Assembly (NCBI RefSeq): GCF_017916365.1
Contig: NZ_JAFMSU010000001.1
Coordinates: 434,001-498,000 of the forward strand
Direction of reading: 5' to 3'
DNA length: 64,000 nt
DNA from: Rufibacter roseolus
GTDB lineage: Bacteria; Bacteroidota; Bacteroidia; Cytophagales; Hymenobacteraceae
Position 1 is the first letter of the stretch, and each line of letters opens with the position of its first letter. Of this stretch, positions 51,023 through 57,654 are shown piece after piece. The translations under genes and the position numbers were made by a program. The notes under the pieces were generated by a model that had not been told where the DNA came from, did no database searches, and saw nothing but the letters and a program-made list of their open reading frames with translations.

Positions 51023-51502
51023 ATGGAACAGGACAAAGAACAATTTGACAATGAGATAAAGCTGGGATACGGCATTGGCGATTTACACTTCGGGTTAAGC
51101 ATGGATGATGTGGAGGAGATCATGGGCGAGCCCGAGGAAGTAGAAGAGTCTGACGAGGAAGATGAGTTTGAGCACAAGGCCTGGAACTACTGGGACAGCG
51201 GCTTCTCGTTCTACTTTGACAAAGAAGACGACTACCGCCTGAGCTGCATAGAGACCGCCAACCCCAACGTAACATTGTTCGGGAAGAAGATCTTTGAAAT
51301 GAGCCAGCAGGAAGTAGAAGATCTCTTCAAGCAGAATGGCGTGCAGAACGTGGAAAAGGAGAAAATCGAGAACAACGTGACCTGCCTTTCTTACGAGCGC
51401 GAGATGATTGACCTGTACTTTGAAGAAGGTAAGCTACTAGCCGTAAACTTCGGGGTACACATGGACGATAACCTGGAAGTACTTTGGCCAAAAGAAGGCT
51501 AA
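51023..51502 (+). CDS. acidic conserved hypothetical protein
   Basis: 159-residue, strongly acidic protein (GEPEEVEESDEEDEFEHK near 37-54). It has two similar halves: GIGDLHFGLSMDDVEEIMGEP and LFGKKIFEMSQQEVEDLFKQNG, each followed by a strand block (FSFYFDKEDDYRLSCIE; MIDLYFEEGKLLAVNFG). This suggests a duplicated small alpha/beta repeat. No enzyme motif is seen and no function is known. It is the first gene to the right of the putative origin and ends in a perfect terminator. Confidence 0.78.
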   Translation: MEQDKEQFDNEIKLGYGIGDLHFGLSMDDVEEIMGEPEEVEESDEEDEFEHKAWNYWDSGFSFYFDKEDDYRLSCIETANPNVTLFGKKIFEMSQQEVEDLFKQNGVQNVEKEKIENNVTCLSYEREMIDLYFEEGKLLAVNFGVHMDDNLEVLWPKEG

Positions 51503-51535
51503 GGGCATCAACCAGTAACTGCTACATACTCTATT

Positions 51536-51572
51536 AAACAGAAAGAACCGCCTAAAGCGGTTCTTTCTGTTT
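51536..51572 (+). terminator. terminator of acidic hypothetical gene
   Basis: Perfect 16-bp stem AAACAGAAAGAACCGC / GCGGTTCTTTCTGTTT, loop 5 nt. Confidence 0.93.
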
Positions 51573-51594
51573 ATAGCCAATTTTAAACCCATGC

Positions 51595-51630
51595 GTTTTG
51601 CCACTGTTTTTCAAAAAACAAGCCCAAAAT
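51595..51630. repeat. 36-bp dyad copy 24
   Basis: GTTTTGCCACTGTTTTT and AAAAACAAGCCCAAAAT; just past the terminator. With the copy at 51952 it brackets the long palindrome at 51690. Confidence 0.65.
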
Positions 51631-51689
51631 GGCTGCGGTATACCAAGGCATGTGCCCGGTTATCACCAAATACGCAATCCTGAAGCGGC

Positions 51690-51735
51690 TCATTTTTCAG
51701 GTTCCACGAAAATACCCGTGGAACCTGAAAAATGA
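51690..51735. repeat. long perfect palindrome, 19-bp arms
   Basis: TCATTTTTCAGGTTCCACG, 8 nt (AAAATACC), then its exact inverse. It lies in the 601-bp gene-free stretch 51503-52103. There is no T tract after the stem, so a terminator role is not obvious. The rest of the stretch has two dyads, two terminators and no coding signal. Confidence 0.8.
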
Positions 51736-51951
51736 AGGCCTTATAGAAGCCATTTTTAAGACCGTACAGCCATCGGGCCAGGAATAACGAGCTCTCATGA
51801 GCCTGATCAAGCTGCAGCCTTTAGAAGGGCCTCTATTCACTAATTGCCTTATGGGTTTACGTTCCATCTGGAGGTTGGCTCAAGAAGTCCTGGAGGAACG
51901 CTAAAAGAAATGAAATAAGCCAAGACTCTAGACGCATTAAAATTGCCATTC

Positions 51952-51987
51952 CATTTGGGAGCTGTTTTACAGAAATCAGCCTTAAAC
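51952..51987. repeat. 36-bp dyad copy 25
   Basis: CATTTGGGAGCTGTTTTAC and GAAATCAGCCTTAAAC, 116 bp past the minus-strand phosphate transporter stop. Confidence 0.65.
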
Positions 51988-52045
51988 CAGCTTTAGGTTT
52001 AACGGAGAGCAGAGATCAAGTAGGCAGTTGAGGTCAAATCGGGGT

Positions 52046-52089
52046 AAAACAAAAGAGCCGCTACATCACTGCAGCGGCTCTTTTGTTTT
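52046..52089 (-). terminator. terminator of phosphate transporter gene
   Basis: Perfect 17-bp stem AAAACAAAAGAGCCGCT / AGCGGCTCTTTTGTTTT, loop 10 nt. Confidence 0.93.
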
Positions 52090-52103
52090 GAGGTAAAGGT
52101 GGT

Positions 52104-53510
52104 TTAGGCAAACATCCAGCGGAAGATCAGGAACAACGTTCCGGATAAGAACATGGAAACCGGCAGGGTCAGTACCCAGGCCAAGGCAATGTTCCGGATG
52201 GTGCCGGCATTCAGGTTCTTGATCCCGCGGTTGGCCACCATACTACCGGCAATACCGGAAGAAAGGATGTGGGTGGTACTCACCGGAAGTTTGAACACGA
52301 ACGTAGAGAAACCAATCACGCTGGCAGCCATGAACTCAGCCGAAGCGCCCTGGGCGTAGGTAAGGTGTTCCTTTCCTATTTTCTCGCCAATGGTTTTCAC
52401 AATGCGTTTCCAGCCAATCATAGTCCCGATACCCAGAGAAAGCGCGATCATCATGATTACCCAGTTAGGGGCGTAGTCTGTGTAAGAGCGTAGGCCGGTT
52501 ACCCCAGCTTTCAATTGGTCGCGGTCACGCTGACTTAGGGTAATATCCTGGCTTTCCATCAACTTATCAGATCCTTTGGTGATTAAAAGGATGTCACGGC
52601 GCAGCAGGAAACGGCTGTCTTTAGGTAAAGCTTCGGTAGATGGGTTAGCGGTAAGAAGGCTTCTCATTTCTCTGGTCTCAGCATTCAAAAGGCTTAACTG
52701 CTTGGCATCAGTGGCAGACAGAACGGTGCTGTCTACTTTGGTCAATACCTGCTCAACCTGGGTAACGGAACCCAACAAGCCCGCCGGATCTTTGTCGCGG
52801 TCCAAGGCATAGTAAGAAGGAACAATGGCAATCAAGATCAGCATCACCAGACCAACCCCTTTTTGGCCGTCATTTGATCCGTGGAAGAAAGATACCAGGG
52901 TACAGGTGATAATAAGAATGATACGGATCCACAATGGGGGAGCTTTGCGTTTGTGCGGCTCCTTGAAAATGGTCTTGTTTTTCACAAACCGCTTCAAAAG
53001 GAACATCAGGAAAACGGTCAACGTGAAACCCAGGAAAGGAGATACCAGAAGAGACATCCCGGTTTTGGTGGCCTCAGACCAGGCAAAGGTAGCCTCGGTG
53101 GTAGAGGGCAGCAGCGAATAGGCGATTCCTAGTCCCAGGATGGAGCCGATTAGCGTGTGGGAGCTGGAAGAGGGCAGACCGTAGTACCAAGTACCCACGT
53201 TCCAGATAATGGCGCTTATCAATAAAGCCCCAATCATGGCAATGCCGTGCCAGACATCCTGGTCAATGAGCGTCTCAATGGGCAACAGGTACACAATACC
53301 CATGGCTACCCCAATACCGCCGGCAAAAACGCCAATGAAATTCCAAAAGCCAGACCAGACAACCGCTGCCCAGGGGCGCAAGGTGTTGGTGTAGATAACG
53401 GTGGCCACAGCATTAGCCGTGTCATGGAAACCGTTCACAAATTCAAATGCACACGCGGCCAGTAAGCAGATTACCAGCAAGATCAAAAGATCCGTTTCTA
53501 GTCCAAACAT
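52104..53510 (-). CDS. PiT family inorganic phosphate transporter
   Basis: 468-residue polytopic protein of the PiT (PitA/PHO4) family, driving phosphate or metal-phosphate uptake by ion symport. The duplicated signatures are FVNGFHDTANAVATVIYT (about 24-41) and GFSTFVFKLPVSTTHILSSG (about 399-418). About ten helices flank a soluble loop (about 235-330) in the middle. Phosphate regulators such as phoU are not adjacent. Own promoter and terminator, so a single-gene unit. Confidence 0.93.
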   Translation of the reverse strand: MFGLETDLLILLVICLLAACAFEFVNGFHDTANAVATVIYTNTLRPWAAVVWSGFWNFIGVFAGGIGVAMGIVYLLPIETLIDQDVWHGIAMIGALLISAIIWNVGTWYYGLPSSSSHTLIGSILGLGIAYSLLPSTTEATFAWSEATKTGMSLLVSPFLGFTLTVFLMFLLKRFVKNKTIFKEPHKRKAPPLWIRIILIITCTLVSFFHGSNDGQKGVGLVMLILIAIVPSYYALDRDKDPAGLLGSVTQVEQVLTKVDSTVLSATDAKQLSLLNAETREMRSLLTANPSTEALPKDSRFLLRRDILLITKGSDKLMESQDITLSQRDRDQLKAGVTGLRSYTDYAPNWVIMMIALSLGIGTMIGWKRIVKTIGEKIGKEHLTYAQGASAEFMAASVIGFSTFVFKLPVSTTHILSSGIAGSMVANRGIKNLNAGTIRNIALAWVLTLPVSMFLSGTLFLIFRWMFA

Positions 53511-53538
53511 AATGTATTATAGGTGAGAAAAAAGCTGC

Positions 53539-53566
53539 CAAAATTAAGGGTTTAAATACCTTGCAA
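53539..53566 (-). promoter_or_regulatory. promoter of phosphate transporter gene
   Basis: Minus-strand -7 box TAATTTTG at 53539-53546 and TTG at 53564-53566 (17 bp spacer), about 29 bp before the ATG. Confidence 0.55.
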
Positions 53567-53715
53567 TGTTACCGAATTGTTAAGGAATGCTGCCCCCTTC
53601 AATTTTAGGCTCAGTAAAAGTACGAAGCATGCGTTAACTCCACTCATAATCAGGGGGCAAGACAGAACATTTACGCCCCGCAGGCGGTATCTCTCTAACC
53701 AAACCCATACGTTGT

Positions 53716-53749
53716 TTTGCCAAAAGTGCCAACGAAACCTCTATATTTG
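53716..53749 (+). promoter_or_regulatory. glyS promoter implying near-leaderless mRNA
   Basis: TTTG at 53716-53719 and TATATTTG (TAnnTTTG) at 53742-53749, only 5 bp before the ATG at 53755. Transcription would begin at or within a few bases of the start codon. Confidence 0.6.
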
Positions 53750-53754
53750 CGCCC

Positions 53755-55251
53755 ATGAGCACAACTGAGAAAACCACAGAGAACGCACAGTTAAAAGATA
53801 TCATCTCGCACGCTAAGGAATACGGCTTCGTGTTCCCGTCCAGCGAGATCTATGACGGACTTCAGGCCGTGTATGATTACGGTCAAAATGGGGTGGAGTT
53901 GAAAAACAACCTCAAAACGCTTTGGTGGAAATGCATGACGCAACTGCACCAGAACGTAGTGGGCATTGACGCTGCCATCTTCATGCACCCCAGCACCTGG
54001 AAAGCATCGGGCCACGTAGACTCTTTCAACGACCCCATGATTGATAACCTCGACTCCAAGAAGCGCTACCGCGCCGATGTTCTGATTGAGGAAAAAGCCG
54101 CCGAGTACGAGAAAGCCGGCGATGTGGAGAAAGCCCAATCTTTGCTGCAGGAAATGGGCCGTTTGTTGGGCGCCGAAGATTTGAAAGGCGTACAGCAATT
54201 GATTACCTCAGAAAACATAAAATGCCCAATCTCAGGCACTTCTAACTGGACCGAAGTACGCCAATTCAACCTCATGTTCTCCACACAGGTAGGATCAGTG
54301 GCCGAGGACTCCAGCACCATTTATCTACGCCCCGAAACCGCCCAGGGAATCTTCGTGAACTTCCTGAATGTGCAGAAATCAGGCCGTATGAAAGTACCTT
54401 TCGGAATTGCTCAGATTGGTAAGGCGTTCCGGAACGAGATTGTAGCCCGTCAGTTCATCTTCAGAATGCGCGAGTTTGAGCAGATGGAGATGCAGTTCTT
54501 CGTGCGCCCTGGCACAGAGATGGAATGGTACCAGCACTGGAGAACCATGCGCCGCAACTGGCACGAGGCCCTGGGTGTTCCCGCCGAGAAGCTCCGTTTC
54601 CACGACCACGAGAAGCTGGCCCACTACGCGAACGCCGCCGTGGACATTGAATTTGAATTCCCCTTCGGATTCAAGGAAGTAGAGGGCATTCACTCAAGAA
54701 CTGACTTTGACCTGACGCAGCACCAGAATCTGAGCCGCAAAAAGCAGCAGTACTTTGACAATGACTTGAACGAAGACGGCAAACCCTACGGAAATTACGT
54801 GCCTTACGTAGTGGAAACTTCCGTAGGCGCCGACCGCCTGTTCCTGATGACGCTCTGCAACGCCTTCACCGAGGAAGAAGTAACCGAAGGAGACGCTACC
54901 AAAACCCGTACCTTCCTGAAGTTCCACCCGGCCATTGCCCCGGTGAAAGCCGCCATCTTCCCGCTCGTGCGCAAAGACGGTTTGCCAGACAAAGCCATGC
55001 AGATCTTCGATGACCTGAAATTCGATTTCAATATCATCTACGAAGAGCGCGATGCCATCGGGAAACGCTACACTCGCCAGGACCTGATCGGAACGCCGTT
55101 CTGTATCGCCGTGGATTACGAGACCCTGGAGAACGACACCGTCACTGTGCGTGACCGTGACAGTCGCGAACAGAAGCGCATGCACATCTCAGAACTGCGC
55201 CAGTACATCGGTGATGCCGTCAGCTTCAAGCGCATCTTCGAGAAAATTTAA
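53755..55251 (+). CDS. glyS: glycyl-tRNA synthetase (single-chain, class II)
   Basis: 498-residue alpha2-type glycyl-tRNA synthetase, charging tRNA-Gly. Class II motif 2 is FRNEIVARQFIFRMREFEQMEMQFF (about 224-248) and motif 3 contains SVGADRLFLMTL (about 357-368). An anticodon-binding domain starts near 395 (PAIAPVKAAIFPL). The N-terminal HAKEYGFVFPSSEIYDG is typical. The gene is single and has a strong promoter that nearly touches the start codon. Confidence 0.97.
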   Translation: MSTTEKTTENAQLKDIISHAKEYGFVFPSSEIYDGLQAVYDYGQNGVELKNNLKTLWWKCMTQLHQNVVGIDAAIFMHPSTWKASGHVDSFNDPMIDNLDSKKRYRADVLIEEKAAEYEKAGDVEKAQSLLQEMGRLLGAEDLKGVQQLITSENIKCPISGTSNWTEVRQFNLMFSTQVGSVAEDSSTIYLRPETAQGIFVNFLNVQKSGRMKVPFGIAQIGKAFRNEIVARQFIFRMREFEQMEMQFFVRPGTEMEWYQHWRTMRRNWHEALGVPAEKLRFHDHEKLAHYANAAVDIEFEFPFGFKEVEGIHSRTDFDLTQHQNLSRKKQQYFDNDLNEDGKPYGNYVPYVVETSVGADRLFLMTLCNAFTEEEVTEGDATKTRTFLKFHPAIAPVKAAIFPLVRKDGLPDKAMQIFDDLKFDFNIIYEERDAIGKRYTRQDLIGTPFCIAVDYETLENDTVTVRDRDSREQKRMHISELRQYIGDAVSFKRIFEKI

Positions 55252-55256
55252 CCCGT

Positions 55257-55292
55257 GGAAATCTGCTGGTTTCCCAAAAACAGCTTCTAAAC
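55257..55292. repeat. 36-bp dyad copy 26
   Basis: 5 bp after the glyS stop; GGAAATCTGCTGGTTTCC and AAAAACAGCTTCTAAAC. Left outer arm diverged. Confidence 0.55.
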
Positions 55293-55300
55293 ACATTAAC

Positions 55301-55340
55301 ACGAAAAAGGCCTCTGCAGAAATGTAGAGGCCTATTTTGT
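55301..55340 (+). terminator. glyS terminator
   Basis: AGGCCTCTGCA / TGTAGAGGCCT (one G-U), tetraloop, flanked by AAAAA and TATTTTG. Confidence 0.88.
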
Positions 55341-55422
55341 GTGGGATAAACTAAGATTAAGCAAGCGCCTGAAGGTAGGTTTTCCACTTGGATGTATAAG
55401 CTCCTTATCAAAACAATTCTCA

Positions 55423-55864
55423 TGGTTCAAGTCTGTGACTTGGACCTACCATGGGCTGCAGTTTGCAACTGCAGTGAAGCGTTAGCTTCAAAAGACGTTC
55501 ACCTTATTAATAGAGTAAATTGCTGGGAGTAAACTGCTGGCGCGAGCTTGCAGCTCGTGTCCGCACGCATTCCTGAGATAAAATCTGCATACTCTATTTT
55601 GTCATCTTGGAAAGATCTTGTGAGCGAACTAGAAAAGCATTGAAGTAACGCTTCTGCCGTTTGCCCACAAGATCTTTCCAAGATGACAGAAGAGGGTAAA
55701 GGCTTTTATAGACCAGAGGCTAAACCTTTATAAAGAATGAAAGCGCTGTTAGCAATGCGTGCGGACACGAGCCGGAGGCTCGCGCCAGCGAACGTGCGAT
55801 ATTATTATTTAGCTGCAGTTACAAACTGCAGTTCATAGTAGGTCCAAGTCACAGACTTGAACCA
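55423..55864. repeat. nested array of four REP-like palindrome families
   Basis: Four short palindromes occur as mirrored pairs. A: 55423-55449 and its exact inverse 55838-55864 (core CAAGTCTGTGACTTG). B: 55455-55474 and 55812-55831 (CTGCAGTT...AACTGCAG). C: 55536-55575 and 55754-55789 (GCTGGCGCGAGC...GCTCGTGTCCGCAC). D: 55600-55622 and its exact inverse 55666-55688 (TGTCATCTTGGAAAGATC). The whole is a giant imperfect inverted repeat in the 715-bp gap 55252-55966, bracketed by 36-bp dyads. No gene is seen. Confidence 0.85.
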
Positions 55865-55898
55865 TATAAATTTTAGGTGTAGACCAGCTATAAACCAA

Positions 55899-55945
55899 AA
55901 AAGCGCATTGGGCCTGTATTCATTAAAACAGGCCCAATGCGCTTT
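55899..55945 (-). terminator. epimerase terminator built from 36-bp dyad copy 27
   Basis: Perfect 19-bp stem AAAAGCGCATTGGGCCTGT / ACAGGCCCAATGCGCTTTT, loop 9 nt, 21 bp past the epimerase stop. The 36-bp dyad unit is 55905-55940; outer pairs are GCATTGGG/CCCAATGC. Confidence 0.9.
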
Positions 55946-55966
55946 TCAATTTACAGAACAAATTTC

Positions 55967-57055
55967 TCAGGATAGGGTAGGAGCGAAGTCTACCCCATGA
56001 CCAGCCACTTCAGGATTCAACCGCAGTACTTCACCTGCTTGTTCAAAGCCGCCGCTGAACGGATGCTCCGCTATAAATAAAGGAGTGTCCAGATCTATGT
56101 ACCCGAACCCGCCGATGCCAGCGGCGAAATGGGCGGAGAAGGTCATGGCCAGAATACTCTCCACCATGCCGCCAATCATGAGACCTAATCCGTGGACCTG
56201 CGCCAGGGCTGCCATCTGCAGTGCTTCCAGCACGCCGCACTTCATCAATTTGATGTTGACAATCGTGGCGCTTTGGTCCTGTGCCAACCGTGAAACATCT
56301 TGTGCGCTGCGGGCAGACTCATCGGCAGCGATGGGGAAAGGACATGTGGTTGCCAACACCGCCAGGTCTTCCCAGGATTCACGTGGAAGTGGCTGTTCCA
56401 ATAAGATGATCGGGATTTTGGCTTCGGCGGCTCTGTTGACAAAGGCTTGGGCACGCTCCAAATCATAACCACAATTTCCGTCAACAATCAGTTTTGCCCC
56501 CGGTGCTGCGTTGTGGATTGCCTGAATTCGGCGGAGATCGTAATCCACATCGGTTCCTTCGGTCTTTACTTTTATAATAGAGAACCCGCGTTCCACGATG
56601 GACTTGGCCGAAGCCGCGGCGTGCGCCTCATCGCCGGCGGTGATGGTGAGGTCGGTGACCAACTGCGTCTGCACTCCTCCGAAGAAAACATACAGCGGCA
56701 TCTGGTAGTGTTTGCAAAGTGCGTCTAGGATCGCCATCTCCAACCCGCACCGGGCAGCGGGTGCATTATGGGCGAGTTTATCTAATTCCTTGGCCAAGGT
56801 GCGCCAGTTTTTGACGTCTTTCCCGATGAGGTGTTTCTCCAAATCCTGCAGTACCGCCAGGGTGCTTTCCTGTGTCTCGCCGCTCACCGCCGGGAACGGA
56901 GCCGCCTCGCCCAAACCAGTCGTTCCATCCGCCAGCTGCACCTGCACCACCACATTTTCCACTTGGTACTGGGTGCCCGTGGCTATGGCGAAAGGTTCTA
57001 TCAGAGGCAGATTCAACGGTTGATAACTCACCGAGACGATTTGGGTAGAATTCAT
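55967..57055 (-). CDS. dipeptide epimerase (L-Ala-D/L-Glu epimerase type, enolase superfamily)
   Basis: 362 residues from ATG 57055; a Met 12 codons upstream (57091) is less likely. Enolase-superfamily residues are complete: Lys162-x-Lys164 (IIKVKTEG), metal ligands Asp192 (VDGN), Glu220 (LLEQP) and Asp245 (AADES), and Lys269 (VNIKLMKCG). This is the muconate-lactonizing subgroup pattern of dipeptide epimerases, which interconvert L-Ala-D-Glu and L-Ala-L-Glu in murein-peptide recycling. It may complement the VanX-type dipeptidase at 21262. Exact dipeptide preference is inferred. Confidence 0.9.
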   Translation of the reverse strand: MNSTQIVSVSYQPLNLPLIEPFAIATGTQYQVENVVVQVQLADGTTGLGEAAPFPAVSGETQESTLAVLQDLEKHLIGKDVKNWRTLAKELDKLAHNAPAARCGLEMAILDALCKHYQMPLYVFFGGVQTQLVTDLTITAGDEAHAAASAKSIVERGFSIIKVKTEGTDVDYDLRRIQAIHNAAPGAKLIVDGNCGYDLERAQAFVNRAAEAKIPIILLEQPLPRESWEDLAVLATTCPFPIAADESARSAQDVSRLAQDQSATIVNIKLMKCGVLEALQMAALAQVHGLGLMIGGMVESILAMTFSAHFAAGIGGFGYIDLDTPLFIAEHPFSGGFEQAGEVLRLNPEVAGHGVDFAPTLS

Positions 57056-57181
57056 GCTTTTTTGTTTATAGGTGTGCCGGCAAAGAAACAAAGAAAGGAA
57101 ATGCCGCCGATAGAAAAACCGCGAATAAAATCTACCAAGGCCGAAAGCATGGAAGTTATCCTGTGAAAAAGTGGTTTTCCT

Positions 57182-57217
57182 GTTTCAAGGCTGTTTTGGG
57201 AAAAGGAGGCCTAAAAT
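57182..57217. repeat. 36-bp dyad copy 28
   Basis: GTTTCAAGGCTGTTTTG and GAAAAGGAGGCCTAAAAT, upstream of the epimerase. With the copy at 57430 it brackets a REP C pair. Confidence 0.7.
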
Positions 57218-57265
57218 GAGGAGTTGTCCACGGCAAGTTTTCTGTAACATCACCAAGCCCTTTTC

Positions 57266-57354
57266 GCTGGCGCGAGCCTCCGGCTCGTGTCCGCACGTAT
57301 TCCTGAATGGCTATTCCACAATGTGAAGGCACGAGCGGGACGCTCGCGCCAGCG
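57266..57354. repeat. second REP family C mirrored pair
   Basis: GCTGGCGCGAGCCTCCGGCT continues CGTGTCCGCAC (57266-57306), then a shorter inverted relative (CACGAGCGGGACGCTCGCG within 57328-57354). Same family as the C units at 55536 and 55754. The remainder of 57056-57654 holds two dyads and the ileS leader; no gene. Confidence 0.8.
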
Positions 57355-57429
57355 GAGGAGAAGCCATCGAGAAGCTTCAATGATCTGGTGCCGTTACTTC
57401 CTCTAATCAGAGTCAATAAGCAGCGAGTC

Positions 57430-57465
57430 GTTTCCCGCCTGTTTTCAAAAAAGTAGCCCCGAAGC
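57430..57465. repeat. 36-bp dyad copy 29
   Basis: GTTTCCCGCCTGTTTTC and AAAAAGTAGCCCCGAAGC, about 40 bp before the ileS promoter-like box. Confidence 0.65.
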
Positions 57466-57506
57466 GGAAAAAAGCGTTGGAATCCTAACAGAAGTTATTT
57501 ATTGTT

Positions 57507-57514
57507 TAACTTTG
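57507..57514 (+). promoter_or_regulatory. putative -7 box of ileS
   Basis: TAACTTTG fits TAnnTTTG. Transcription would begin near 57520, just before the first leader hairpin. The -33 element is unclear. Confidence 0.5.
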
Positions 57515-57525
57515 CTTAATTATGG

Positions 57526-57611
57526 CTTACGAGAGAGAGGCAATTTATTCTGTCTCGTAAAGCTTTAGCTAGTATCGGCTTGGGCAGGGTACCACCTGGC
57601 GGACCGATACT
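57526..57611 (+). ncRNA. structured 5' leader of ileS, possible cis-regulatory RNA
   Basis: Two hairpins with perfect 8-bp outer stems. TTACGAGA (57527-57534) pairs with TCTCGTAA (57553-57560). AGTATCGG (57571-57578) pairs with CCGATACT (57604-57611), with an inner CAGG/CCTG stem and a GTACCA loop. The leader ends 43 nt before the GTG start. No T tract follows, so control would be at translation or through antitermination. It does not match a known riboswitch that I can recognise. Confidence 0.45.
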
Positions 57612-57654
57612 TTGGGAATAGAGTAACAGCGACCACACCATACGTTCAAACAAG

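Noticed and set aside
50441-51043. Two minus-strand open frames (112 and 83 codons) across the putative origin
   Set aside because: They are low-complexity frames with no family resemblance; one overlaps the end of the Ig-like lipoprotein gene and the other the start of the acidic protein gene. The DnaA-box cluster explains the region better.
57571-57611. ileS leader hairpin as a T-box, a tRNA or SRP RNA
   Set aside because: No specifier-loop architecture, no AGGGTGGNACCGCG-type motif, no tRNA T-loop and no SRP core sequence are present.
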